The position numbers were made by a program, and so were the translations under genes. From Fasciola hepatica (lineage: Eukaryota > Platyhelminthes > Trematoda > Plagiorchiida > Fasciolidae), in contig CANUEZ040000209.1 of assembly GCA_948099385.1 (NCBI GenBank), positions 868,001 through 932,000 of the forward strand: a stretch of DNA of 64,000 bases. The letters are read 5' to 3'. Shown here in pieces: positions 1 through 13,821 of this stretch. The notes below the pieces were generated by a model that made no database searches, was not told the origin of the DNA, and was given only the letters and a program-made list of their open reading frames with translations. Numbering within the stretch: the stretch's first letter is position 1; each line of letters opens with the position of its first letter.

Positions 1-260
1 GAATCATATTATACAAATCTACTCTGCTACTGCTCTATTGCATTGTATGAGCAATCTGTGTGGATTGTTCATAAGGGAATGCCTTAGTTTTACTCAGGGC
101 CCATAAATAGAGAAGTGATGGAACATAGGATTGGATCGCTGTGCGAGAATTTGGTTGTTACCGTTCAAAGCGAAAGCGAAAGCCGAAGCCAATTTTGGGA
201 TTGTGCTATATCATGTATTGTTTATGTTGAACAAAGCGTTGAGACCCATATTGGATAGCC
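1..260 (+). repeat. Partial monomer at left window edge
   Basis: The window opens inside a unit, at the segment matching 60555 of the reference, so the array continues to the left. This unit carries an extra G near position 101 (ACTCAGGGCCC where most units read ACTTAGGCCC). No flanking unique sequence is visible. Confidence 0.95.
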
Positions 261-539
261 TTGTGGTTTGGGTGTTCGACTGACAATCATACACCCCAAC
301 CCTTGTTCGTGTCCCCGTGTGGGCTCTGTCCATGTGCAATGCTCATGATTCCCTTAGCGGATCAAACAGCTGTACAGTGCTTCCATCATTTTCAATGGTC
401 AGTTCAGTGTTCAAGCTGCATGGAGAATCATATTATACAGATCTACTCTGCTACTGCTCTATTGCATTGTATGAGCAATCTGTGTGGGGATTTTTCATAA
501 GGGAATGCCTTGGTTTTACTTAGGCCCATAAATAGAGAA

Positions 540-3445
540 GTGATGGAACATAGGATTGGATCGGTGTGCGAGAATTTGGTTGTTACCGTTCAAAGCGAAA
601 GCGAAAGCCGAAGCCAGTTTGGGGATTGTGCTATATCATGTAGTGTATATGTTGAACAAAGCGTTGAGACCCATATCAGATAGCCTTGTGATTTCGGTGT
701 TCGACTGACATTCGTTCACCCCAACCCTTGTTCGTGTCCCCGTGTGGGCTCTGTCCATGTGCAATGCTCATGATTCCCTTAGCGGATCAAACAGCTGTAC
801 AGTGCTTCCATAATTTTCAATGGTCAGTTCAGTGTTCAAGCTGCATGGAGAATCATATTATACAGATCTACTCTGCTACTGCTCTATTGCATTGTGTGAG
901 CAATCTGTGTGGATTGTTCATAAGGGAATGCCTTGGTTTTACTTAGGCCCATAAATAGAGAAGTGATGGAACATAGGATTGGATCAGTGTGCGAGAATTT
1001 GGTTGTTACCGTTCAAAGCGAAAGCGAAAGCCGAAGCCAATTTGGGGATTGTGCCATATCATGTATTGTATATGTTGAACAAAGCGTTGAGACCCATATC
1101 GTAAATCCTCGTGGTTTGGGTGTTCGACTGACATTCGTTCACCCCAACCCTTGTTCGTGTCCCCGTGTGGGCTCTGTCCATGTGCAATGCTCATGATTCC
1201 CTTAGCGGATCAAACAGCTGTACAGTGCTTCCATCATTTTCAATGGTCAGTTCAGTGTTCAAGCTGCATGGAGAATCATATTATACAAATCTACTCTGCT
1301 ACTGCTCTATTGCATTGTATGAGCAATCTGTGTAGATTGTTCATAAGGGAATGCCTTGGTTTTACTTAGGCCCATAAATAGAGAAGTGATGGAACATAGG
1401 ATTGAATCGGTGTGCGAGAATTTGGTTTTTACCGTTCAAAGCGAAAGCGAAAGCCGAAGCCAATTTGGGGATTGTGCTATATCATGTATTGTATATGATG
1501 AACGAAGCTTTCAGACCCATATCGGATAGCCTTGTGGTTTGCGTGTTCGACTGACATTCGTTCACCCCAACCCTTGTTCGTGTCCCCGTGTGGGCTCTGT
1601 CCATGTGCAATGCTCATGATTCCCTTAGCGGATCAAACAGCTGTACAGTGCTTCCATAATTTTCAATGGTCAGTTCAGTGTTCAAGCTGCATGGAGAATC
1701 ATATTATACAAATCTACTCTGCTACTGCTCTATTGCATTGTATGAGCAATCTGTGTGGATTGTTCATAAGGGAATGCCTTGGTTTTACTTAGGCCCATAA
1801 ATAGAGAAGTGATGGAACATAGGATTGGATCGGTGTGCGAGAATTTGGTTGTTACCGTTCAAATCGAAAGCGAAAGCCGAAGCCAATTTGGGGATTGTGC
1901 TATATCATGTATTGTATATGTTGAACAAAGCTTTCAGTCCCATATCGGATAGCCTTGTGGTTTGCGTGTTCGACTGACATTCGTTCACCCCAACCCTTGT
2001 TCGTGTCCCCGTGTGGGCTCTGTCCATGTGCAATGCTCATGATTCCCTTAGCGGATCAAACAGCTGTACAGTGCTTCCATCATTTTCAATGGTCAGTTCA
2101 GTGTTCAAGCTGCATGGAGAATCATATTATACAAATCTACTCTGCTACTGCTCTATTGCATTGTGTGAGCAATCTGTGTGGATTGTTCATAAAGGAATGC
2201 CTTGGTTTTACTTAGGCCCATAAATAGAGAAGTGATGGAACATAGGATTGGATCGATGTGCGAGAATTTGGTTGTTACCGTTCAAAGCGAAAGCGAAAGC
2301 CGAAGCCAGTTTGGGGATTGTGCTATATCATGTAGTGTATATGTTGAACAAAGCGTTCCGACCCATATGGGATAGCCTTGTGATTTCGGTGTTCGACTGA
2401 CATTCGTTCACCCCAACCCTTGTTCCTGTCCCCGTGTGGGCTCTGTCCATGTGCAATGCTCATGATTCCCCTAGCGGATCAAACAGCTGTACAGTGCTTC
2501 CATAATTTTCAATGGTCAGTTCAGTGTTCAAGCTGCATGGAGAATCATATTATACAGATCTACTCTGCTACTGCTCTATTGCATTGTGTGAGCAATCTGT
2601 GTGGATTGTTCATAAGGGAATGCCTTGGTTTTACTTAGGCCCATAAATAGAGAAGTGATGGAACATAGGATTGGATCAGTGTGCGAGAATTTGGTTGTTA
2701 CCGTTCAAAGCGAAAGCGAAAGCCGAAGCCAATTTGGGGATTGTGCCATATCATGTATTGTATATGTTGAACAAAGCGTTGAGACCCATATCGTAAATCC
2801 TCGTGGTTTGGGTGTTCGACTGACATTCGTTCACCCCAACCCTTGTTCGTGTCCCCGTGTGGGCTCTGTCCATTTGCAATGCTCATGATTCCCTTAGCGG
2901 ATCAAACAGCTGTACAGTGCTTCCATAATTTGCAATGGTCAGTTCAGTGTTCAAGCTGCATGGAGAATCATATTATACAAATCTACTCTGCTACTGCTCT
3001 ATTGCATTGTATGAGCAATCTGTGTAGATTGTTCATAAGGGAATGCCTTGGTTTTACTTAGGCCCATAAATAGAGAAGTGATGGAACATAGGATTGGATC
3101 GGTGTGCGAGAATTTGGTTTTTACCGTTCAAAGCGAAAGCGAAAGCCGAAGCCAATTTGGGGATTGTGCTATATCATGTATTGTATATGATGAACGAAGC
3201 TTTCAGACCCATATCGGATAGCCTTGTGGTTTGCGTGTTCGACTGACATTCGTTCACCCCAACCCTTGTTCGTGTCCCCGTGTGGGCTCTGTCCATGTGC
3301 AATGCTCATGATTCCCTTAGCGGATCAAACAGCTGTACAGTGCTTCCATAATTTTCAATGGTCAGTTCAGTGTTCAAGCTGCATGGAGAATCATATTATA
3401 CAAATCTACTCTGCTACTGCTCTATTGCATTGTATGAGCAATCTG
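540..3445. repeat. Four-monomer higher-order repeat (1,692 bp), two partial copies
   Basis: About 2.9 consecutive units (about 540-1753) recur 1,692 bp later (about 2232-3445). Shared rare variants include GGATCAGTGTGCG (984 and 2676), CGTAAATCCTCGTGG (before anchors 1109 and 2801), GGTTTTTACCG, and TGATGAACGAAGC (1496 and 3188). The copies are not identical: for example 2801 has CCATTTGC where 1109 has CCATGTGC, and the second copy gained the GG insertion near 3449. Unequal exchange or conversion is inferred. Confidence 0.85.
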
Positions 3446-6400
3446 TGTGGGGATTGTTCATAAGGGAATGCCTTTGTTTTACTTAGGCCCATAAATAGAG
3501 AAGTGATGGAACATAGGATTGGATCGGTGTGCGAGAATTTGGTTGTTACCGTTCAAAGCGAAAGCGAAAGCCGAAGCCAATTTAATGGTTGTGCTATATC
3601 ATGTATTGTATGTGTTGAACAAAGCGTTGAGACCCATATCGTATAGCTTTGTGGTTTGGGTGTTCGACTGACATTCGTTCACCCCAACCCTTGTTCGTGT
3701 CCCCGTGTGGGCTCTGTCCATGTGCAATGCTCATGATTCCCTTAGCGGATCAAACAGCTGTACAGTGCTTCCATCATTTTCAATGGTCAGTTCAGTGTTC
3801 AAGTTGAATGGAGAATCATATTATACAAATCTACTCTGCTACTGCTCTATTGCATTGTATGAGCAATCTGTGTGGGGATTGTTCATAAAGGAATGCCTTG
3901 GTTTTACTTAGGCCCATAAATAGAGAAGTGATGGAACATAGGATTGGATCGGTGTGCGATAATTTGGTTGTTACCGTTCAAAGCGAAAGCGAAAGCCGAA
4001 GCCAATTTGGGGATTGTGCTATATCATGTAGTGTATATGTTGAACAAAGCGTTGAGACCCATATCGGATAGCTTTGTGGTTTGGGTGTTCGACTGACATT
4101 CGTTCACCCCAACCCTTGTTCGTGTCCCCGTGTGGGCTCTGTCCATGTTCAATGCTCATGATTCCCTTAGCAGATCAAACAGCTGTACAGTGCTTCCATA
4201 ATTTTCAATGGTCAGTTCAGTGTTCAAGCTGCATGGAGAATCATATTATACAAATCTACTCTGCTACTGCTCTATTGCATTGTATGAGCAATCTGTGTGG
4301 ATTGTTCATAAGGGAATGCCTTAGTTTTATTTAGGCCCATAAATAGAGAAGTGATGGAACATAGGATTGGATCGGTGTGCGAGAATTTGGTTGTTACCGT
4401 TCAAAGCGAAAGCGAAAGCCGAAGCCAATTTGGGGATTGTGCTATATCATGTATTGTATATGTTGAACAAAGCGTTCAGACCCATATTGGATAGCCTTGT
4501 GGTTTGGGTTTTCGACTGACAATCATTCACCCCAACCCTTGTTCGTGTCCCCGTGTGGGCTCTGTCCATGTGCAATGCTCATGATTCCCTTAGCGGATCA
4601 AACAGCTGTACAGTGCTTCCATAATTTTCAATGGTCAGTTCAGTGTTCAAGCTGCATGGAGAATCATATTATACAAATCTACTCTGCTACTGCTCTATTA
4701 CATTGCATGAGCAATCTGTGTGGGGATTGTTCATAAAGGAATGCCTTGGTTTTACTTAGGCCCATAAATAGAGAAGTGATGGAACATAGGATTGGATCGG
4801 TATGCGAGAATTTGGTTGTTACCGTTCAAAGCGAAAGCGAAAGCCGAAGCCAATTTGGGGATTGTGCTATATCATGTATTGTATATGTTGAACAAAGCTT
4901 TCAGACCCATATCGGATAGCTTTGTGGTTTGGGTGTTCGACTGACATTCGTTCACCCCAACCCTTGTTCGTGTCCCCGTGTGGGCTCTGTCCATGTGCAA
5001 TGCTCATGATTCCCTTAGCGGATCAAACAGCTGTACAGTGCTTCCATAATTTTCAATGGTCAGTTCAGTGTTCAAGCTGCATGGAGAATCATATTATACA
5101 AATCTACTCTGCTACTGCTCTATTGCATTGTATGAGCAATCTGTGTGGATTGTTCATAAGAAATGCCTTTGTTTTACTTAGGCCCATAAATAGACAAGTG
5201 ATGGAACTTAGGATTGGATCGGTGTGCGAGAATTTGGTTGTTACCGTTCAAAGCGAAAGCGAAAGCCGAAGCCAATTTGGGGATTGTGCTATATCATGTA
5301 TTGTATATGTTGAACAAAGCGTTGAGACCCATATCGGATAGCTTTGTGGTTTGGGTGTTCGACTGACATTCGTTCACCCCAACCCTTGTTCGTGTCCCGT
5401 GTGGGCTCTGTCCATGTTCAATGCTCATGATTCCCTTAGCAGATCAAACAGCTGTACAGTGCTTCCATCATTTTCAATGGTCAGTTCAGTGTTCAAGCTG
5501 CATGGAGAATCATATTATACAAATCTACTCTGCTACTGCTCTATTGCATTGTATGAGCAATCTGTGTGGGGATTGTTCATAAAGGAATGCCTTGGTTTTA
5601 CTTAGGCCCATAAATAGAGAAGTGATGGAACATAGGATTGGATCGGTGTGCGAGAATTTGGTTGTTACCGTTCAAAGCGAAAGCGAAAGCCGAAGCCAAT
5701 TTGGGGATTGTGCTATATCATGTATTGTATATGTTGAACAAAGCGTTGAGACCCATATTGGATAGCCTTGTGGTTTGGGTTTTCGACTGACAATCATTCA
5801 CCCCAACCCTTGTTCGTGTCCCCGTGTGGGCTCTGTCCATGTGCAATGCTCATGATTCCCTTAGCGGATCAAACAGCTGTACAGTGCTTCCATAATTTTC
5901 AATGGTCAGTTCAGTGTTCAAGCTGCATGGAGAATCATATGATACAAATCTACTCTGCTACTGCTCTATTGCATTGTATGAGCAATCTGTGTGGGGATTG
6001 TTCATAAAGGAATGCCTTGGTTTTACTTAGGCCCATAAATAGAGAAGTGATGGAACATAGGATTGGATCGGTGTGCGAGAATTTGTTTGTTACCGTTCAA
6101 AGCGAAAGCGAAAGCCGAAGCCAATTTGGGGATTGTGCTATATCATGTATTGTATATGTTGAACAAAGCGTTGAGACCCATATCGGATAGCTTTGTGGTT
6201 TGGGTGTTCGACTGACATTCGTTCACCCCAACCCTTGTTCGTGTCCCCGTGTGGGCTCTGTCCATGTGCAATGCTCATGATTCCCTTAGCGGATCAAACA
6301 GCTGTACAGTGCTTCCATCATTTTCAATGGTCAGTTCAGTGTTCAAGCTGCATGGAGAATCATATTATACAAATCTACTCTGCTACTGCTCTATTGCATT

Positions 6401-9400
6401 GTATGAGCAATCTGTGTGGATTGTTCATAAGCAATGCCTTTGTTTTACTTAGGCCCATAAATAGAGAAGTGATGGAACATAGGATTGGATCGGTGTGCGA
6501 GAATTTGGTTGTTACCGTTCAAAGCGAAAGCGAAAGCCGAAGCGAATTTAGGGATTGTGCTATATCATGTAGTGTATATGTTGAACAAAGCGTTGAGACC
6601 CATATCGGATAGCCTTGTGGTTTGGGTGTTCGACTGACATTCGTTCACCCCAACCCTTGTTCGTGTCCCCGTGTGGGCTCTGTCCATGTGCAATGCTCAT
6701 GATTCCCTTAGCGGATCAAACAGCTGTACAGTGCTTCCATCATTTTCAATGGTCAGTTCAGTGTCCAAGCTGCATGGAGAATCATATTATACGAATCTAC
6801 TCTGCTACTGCTCTATTGCATTGTGTGAGCAATCTGTGTGGATTGTTCATAAGGGAATGCCTTTGTTTTACTTAGGCCCATAAATAGAGAAGTGATGGAA
6901 CATAGGATTGGATCGGTGTGCGAGAATTTGGTTGTTACCGTTCAAAGCGAAAGCGAAAGCCGAAGCCAATTTGGGGATTGTGCCTTATCATTTATTGTAT
7001 ATGTTGAACAAAGCTTTCAGACCCATATCGGATAGCCTTGTGGTTTGCGTGTTCGACTGACATTCGTTCACCCCAACCCTTGTTCGTGTCCCCGTGTGGG
7101 CTCTGTCCATGTGCAATGCTCAAGATTCCCTTAGCGGATCAAACAGCTGTACAGTGCTTCCATAATTTTCAATGGTCAGTTCAGTGTTCAAGCTGCATGG
7201 AGAATCATATTATACAAATCTACTCTGCTACTGCTCTATTGCATTGTATGAGCAATCTGTGTGGGGATTGTTCATAAGGGAATACCTTGGTTTTACTTAG
7301 GCCCATAAATAGAGAAGTGATGGAACATAGGATTGGATCGGTGTGCGAGAATTTGGTTGTTACCGTTCAAAGCGAAAGCGAAAGCCGAAGCCAATTTGGG
7401 GATTGTGCTATATCATGTATTGTATATGTTGAACAAAGCGTTGAGACACATATTGGATAGCCTTGTGGTTTGGGTGTTCGACTGACAATCATTCACCCCA
7501 ACCCTTGTTCGTGTCCCCGTGGGGGCTCTGTCCATGTGCAATGCTCATGATTCCCTTAGCGGATCAAGCAGCTGTACAGTGCTTCCATCATTTTCAATGG
7601 TCAGTTCCGTGTTCAAGCTGCATGGAGAATCATATTATACAAATCTACTCTGCTACTGCTCTATTGCATTGTATGAGCAATCTGTGTGGATTGTTCATAA
7701 GCAATGCCTTTGTTTTACTTAGGCCCATAAATAGAGAAGTGATGGAACATAGGATTGGATCGGTGTGCGAGAATTTGGTTGTTACCGTTCAAAGCGAAAG
7801 CGAAAGCCGAAGCCAATTTGGGGATTGTGCCATATCATGTATTGTATATGTTGAACAAAGCTTTCAGACCCATATCGGATAGCTTTGTGGTTTGGGTGTT
7901 CGACTGACATTCGTTCACCCCAACCCTTGTTCGTGTCCCCGTGTTGGCTCTGTCCATGTGCAATGCTCATGATTCCCTTAGCGGATCAAACAGCTGTACA
8001 GTGCTTCCATCATTTTCAATGGTCAGTTCAGTGTTCAAGCTGCATGGAGAATCATATTATACAGATCTACTCTGCTACTGCTCTATTGCATTGTATGAGC
8101 AATCTGTGTGGGGATTGTTCATAAGGGAATGCCTTGGTTTTACTTAGGCCCATAAATAGAGAAGTGATGGAACATAGGATTGGATCGGTGTGCGAGAATT
8201 TGGTTGTTACCGTTCAAAGCGAAAGCGAAAGCCGAAGCCAATTTGAGGATTGTGCCATATCATGTATTGTATATGTTCCACAAAGCGTTGAGACCCATAT
8301 CGTAAAGCCTCGTGGTTTGGGTGTTCGACTGACATTCGTTCACCCCAACCCTTGTTCGTGTCCCCGTGTGGGCTCTGTCCATGTGCAATGCTCATGATTC
8401 CCTTAGCGGATCAAACAGCTGTACAGTGCTTCCATGATTTTCAATGGTCAGTTCAGTGTTCAAGCTGCATGGAGAATCATATTATACAAATCTACTCTGC
8501 TACTGCTCTATTGCATTGTATGAGCAATCTGTGTAGATTGTTCATAAGGGAATGCCTTGATTTTACTTAGGCCCATAAATAGAGAAGTGATGGAACATAG
8601 GATTGGATCGGTGTGCGAGAATTTGGTTGTTACCGTTCAAAGCGAAAGCGAAAGCCGAAGCCAATTTGGGGATTGTGCTATATCATGTATTGTATATGTT
8701 GAACAAAGCGTTGAGACCCATATCGGATAGCTTTGTGGTTTGGGTGTTCGACTGACAATCATTCACCCCAACCCTTGTTCGTGTCCCCGTGTGGGCTCTG
8801 TCCATGTGCAATGCTCATGATTCCCTTAGCGGATCAAACAGCTGTACAGTGCTTCCATAATTTGCAATGGTCAGTTCAGTGTTCAAGCTGCATGGAGAAT
8901 CATATTATACAAATCTACTCTGCTACTGCTCTATTGCATTGTATGAGCAATCTGTGTGGGGATTGTTCATAAAAGAATGCCTTGGTTTTACTTAGGCCCA
9001 TAAATAGAGAAGTGATGGAACATAGGATTGGATCGGTGTGCGAGAATTTGGTTGTTACCGTTCAAAGCGAAAGCGAAAGCCGAAGCCAATTTGGGGATTG
9101 TGCTATATCATGTATTGTATATGTTGAACAAAGCTTTCAGACCCATATCGGATAGCTTTGTGGTTTGGGTGTTCGACTGACATTCGTTCACCCCAACCCT
9201 TGTTCGTGTCCCCGTGTGGGCTCTGTCCATGTGCAATGCTCATGATTCCCTTAGCGGATCAAACAGCTGTACAGTGCTTCCATCATTTTCAATGGTCAGT
9301 TCAGTGTTCAAGCTGCATGGAGAATCATATTATACAAATCTACTCTGCTACTGCTCTATTGCATTGTATGAGCAATCTGTGTGGATTGTTCATAAGCAAT

Positions 9401-10739
9401 GCCTTTGTTTTACTTAGGCCCATAAATAGAGAAGTGATGGAACATAGGATTGGATCGGTGTGCGAGAATTTGGTTGTTACCGTTCAAAGCGAAAGCGAAA
9501 GCCGAAGCGAATTTAGGGATTGTGCTATATCATGTATTGTATATGTTGAACAAAGCGTTGAGACCCATATCGGATAGCCTTGTGGTTTGCGTGTTCGACT
9601 GACATTCGTTCACCCCAACCCTTGTTCGTGTCCCCGTGTGGGCTCTGTCCATGTGCAATGCTCATGATTCCCTTAGCGGATCAAACAGCTGTACAGTGCT
9701 TCCATAATTTTCAATGGTCAGTTCACTGTTCAAGCTGCATGGAGAATCATATTATACAAATCTACTCTGCTACTGCTCTATTGCATTGTATGAGCAATCT
9801 GTGTGGGGATTGTTCATAAGGGAATACCTTGGTTTTACTTAGGCCCATAAATAGAGAAGTGATGGAACATAGGATTGGATCGGTGTGCGAGAATTTGGTT
9901 GTTACCGTTCAAAGCGAAAACGAAAGCCGAAGCCAATTTGAGGATTGTGCTATATCATGTATTGTATATGTTGAACAAAGCGTTGAGACCCATATCGGAT
10001 AGCTTTGTGGTTTGGGTGTTCGACTGACATTCGTTCACCCCAACCCTTGTTCGTGTCCCCGTGTGGGCTCTGTCCATGTGCAATGCTCAAGATTCCCTTA
10101 GCGGATCAAACAGCTGTACAGTGCTTCCATAATTTTCAATGGTCAGTTCAGTGTTCAAGCTGCATGGAGAATCATATTATACAAATCTACTCTGCTACTG
10201 CTCTATTGCATTGTGTGAGCAATCTGTGTGGATTGTTCATAAGGGAATGCCTTGGTTTTACTTAGGCCCATAAATAGAGAAGTGATGGAACATAGGATTG
10301 GATCGGTGTGCGAGAATTTGGTTGTTACCGTTCAAAGCGAAAGCGAAAGCCGAAGCCAATTTGGGGATTGTGCTATATCATGTATTGTATATGCTGAACA
10401 AAGCGTTGAGACCCATATCGGATAGCTTTGTGGTTTGGGTGTTCGACTGACATTCGTTCACCCCAACCCTTGTTCGTGTCCCCGTGTGGGCTCTGTCCAT
10501 GTGCAATGCTCATGATTCCCTTAGCGGATCAAACAGCTGTACAGTGCTTCCATAATTTGCAATGGTCAGTTCAGTGTTCAAGCTGCATGGAGAATCATAT
10601 TATACAAATCTACTCTGCTACTGCTCTATTGCATTGTATGAGCAATCTGTGTGGGGATTGTTCATAAGGGAATGCCTTGGTTTTACTTAGGCCCATAAAT
10701 AGAGAAGTGATGGAACATAGGATTGGATCGGTGTGCGAG

Positions 10740-12524
10740 AATATGGTTGTTACCGTTCAAAGCGAAAGCAAAAGCCGAAGCCAATTTGGGGATTGTGCTA
10801 TATCTTGTATTGTTTATGTTGAACAAAGCGTTCAGACCTATATCGGATAGCCTTGTGGTTTGAGTGTTCGACTGACAATCGTTCACCCCAACCCTTGTTC
10901 GTGTCCCCGTGTGGGCTCTGTCCATGTGCAATGCTCATGATTCCCTTAGCGGATCAAACAGCTGTACAGTGCTTCCATCATTTTCAATGGTCAGTTCAGT
11001 GTTCAAGCTGCATGGAGAATCATATTATACAAATCTACTCTGCTACTGCTCTATTGCATTGTATGAGCAATCTGTGTGGGGATTGTTCATAAGGGAATGC
11101 CTTGGTTTTACTTGGGCCCATAAATAGAGAAGTGATGGAACATAGGATTGGATCGGTGTGCGAGAATTTGGTTGTTACCGTTCAAAGCGAAGCGAAAGCC
11201 GAAGCCAATTTAGGGATTGTGCTATATCATGTAGTGTATATGTTGAACAAAGCGTTGAGACCCATAAGGGATAGACTTGTGGTTTGGGTGTTCGACTGAC
11301 AATCGTTCACCCCAACCCTTGTTCGTGTCCCCGTGTGGGCTCTGTCCATGTGCAATGCTCATGATTCCCTTAGCGGATCAAACAGCCTTACAGTGCTTCC
11401 ATAATTTTCAACGGTCAGTTCAGTGTTCAAGCTGCATGGAGAATCATATTATACAAATCTACTCTGCTACTGCTCTATTGCATTGTATGAGCAATCTGTG
11501 TGGGGATTGTTCATAAGGGAATGCCTTGGTTTTACTTAGGCCCATAAATAGAGAAGTGATGGAACATAGGATTGGATCGGTGTGCGAGAATTTGGTTGTT
11601 ACCGTTCAAAGCGAAAGCGAAAGCCGAAGCCAATTTGGGGATTGTGCTATATCATGTATTGTATATGTTGAACAAAGCGTTGAGACCCATATTGGATAGC
11701 CTTGTGGTTTGGGTGTTCGACTGACATTCGTTCACCCCAACCCTTGTTCGTGTCCCCGTGTGGGCTCTGTCCATGTGCAATGCTCATGATTCCCTTAGCG
11801 GATCAAACAGCTGTACAGTGCTTCCATAATTTTCAATGGTCAGTTCAGTGTTCAAGCTCTATGGAGAATCATATTATACAGATCTACTCTGCTACTGCTC
11901 TATTGCATTGTATGAGCAATCTGTGTGGGGATTGTTCATAAGGGAATGCCTTGGTTTTACTTAGGCCCATAAATAGAGAAGTGATGGAACATAGGATTGG
12001 ATCGGTGTGCGAGAATTTGGTTGTTACCGTTCAAAGCGAAAGCGAAAGCCGAAGCCAATTTGGGGATTGTGCTAAATCTTGTATTGTTTATGTTGAACAA
12101 AGCGTTCAGACCCATATCGGATAGCCTTGTGGTTTGAGTGTTCGACTGACAATCGTTCACCCCAACCCTTGTTCGTGTCCCCGTGTGGGCTCTGTCCATG
12201 TGCAATGCTCATGATTCCCTTAGCGGATCAAACAGCTGTACAGTGCTTCCATCATTTTCAATGGTCAGTTCAGTGTTCAAGCTGCATGGAGAATCATATT
12301 ATACAAAACTACTCTGCTACTGCTCTATTGCATTGTATGAGCAATCTGTGTGGATTGTTCATAAGGGAATGCCTTGGTTTTACTTGGGCCCATAAATAGA
12401 GAAGTGATGGAACATAGGATTGGATCGGTGTGCGAGAATTTGGTTGTTACCGTTCAAAGCGAAGCGAAAGCCGAAGCCAATTTAGGGATTGTGCTATGTC
12501 ATGTAGTGTATATGTTGAACAAAG
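10740..12524. repeat. Three-monomer higher-order repeat (1,274 bp)
   Basis: About 500 bp around anchor 10853 recur around anchor 12127, 1,274 bp (three units) away. Shared rare features are ATCTTGTATTGTTTATG upstream of the anchor, TTTGAGTGTTCGACTGACAA after it, TTTTACTTGGGCCC (about 11107 and 12381), and a 1-bp deletion in the hexamer tract reading CAAAGCGAAGCG (about 11185 and 12459). Confidence 0.85.
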
Positions 12525-13821
12525 CGTTGAGACCCATATCGGATAGCTTTGTGGTTTGGGTGTTCGACTGACATTCGTTCACCCCAACCCTTGTTCGTGT
12601 CCCCGTGTGGGCTCTGTCCATGTGCAATGCTCATGATTCCCTTAGCGGATCAAACAGCTGTACAGTGCTTCCATCATTTTCAACGGTCAGTTCAGTGTTC
12701 AAGCTGCATGGAGAATCATATTATACAAATCTACTCTGCTACTGCTCTATTGCATTGTATGAGCAATCTGTGTGGGGATTGTTCATAAGGGAATGCCTTG
12801 GTTTTACTTAGGCCCATAAATAGAGAAGTGATGGAACATAGGATTGGATCGGTGTGCGAGAATTTGGTTGTTACCGTTCAAAGCGAAAGCGAAAGCCGAA
12901 GCCAATTTGGGGATTGTGCTATATCATGTATTGTATATGTTGAACAAAGCGTTGAGACCCATATTGGATAGCCTTGTGGTTTGGGTGTTCGACTGACATT
13001 CGTTCACCCCAACCCTTGTTCGTGTCCCCGTGTGGGCTCTGTCCATGTGCAATGCTCATGATTCCCTTAGCGGATCAAACAGCTGTACAGTGCTTCCATC
13101 ATTTTCAATGGTCAGTTCAGTGTTCAAGCTGCATGGAGAATCATATTATACAGATCTACTCTGCTACTGCTCTATTGCATTGTATGAGCAATCTGTGTGG
13201 GGATTGTTCATAAGGGAATGCCTTGGTTTTACTTAGGCCCATAAATAGAGAAGTGATGGAACATAGGATTGGATCGGTGTGCGAGAATTTGGTTGTTACC
13301 GTTCAAAGCGAAAGCGAAAGCCGAAGCCAATTTGAGGATTGTGCTATATCATGTATTGTATATGTTGAACAAAGCGTTGAGACCCATATCGGATAGCTTT
13401 GTGGTTTGGGTGTTCGACTGACATTCGTTCACCCCAACCCTTGTTCGTGTCCCCGTGTGGGCTCTGTCCATGTGCAATGCTCATGATTCCCTTAGCGGAT
13501 CAAACAGCTGTACAGTGCTTCCATCATTTTCAATGGTCAGTTCAGTGTTCAAGCTGCATGGAGAATCATATTATACAAATCTACTCTGCTACTGCTCTAT
13601 TGCATTGTGTGAGCAATCTGTGTGGATTGTTCATAAAGGAATGCCTTGGTTTTACTTAGGCCCATAAATAGAGAAGTGATGGAACATAGGATTGGATCGG
13701 TGTGCGAGAATTTGGTTGTTACCGTTCAAAGCGAAAGCGAAAGCCGAAGCCAATTTAGGGATTGTGCTATATCATGTATTGTATATGTTGAACAAAGCGT
13801 TGAGACCCATATCGGATAGCC

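Noticed and set aside
4922..5341. 139-aa open frame, and equivalents in other units, as a real cysteine-rich protein gene
   Set aside because: It is a satellite frame starting at TTG. It exists only because one unit has a 1-bp deletion that removes the usual stop, neighbouring units stop at 79 or 86 aa, and changes hit all codon positions.
11209..11220. Plant-type telomere motif TTTAGGG in AATTTAGGGATTG variants, and TTAGGC in ACTTAGGCCC
   Set aside because: Single isolated copies produced by one substitution in some units; no tandem telomere repeats.
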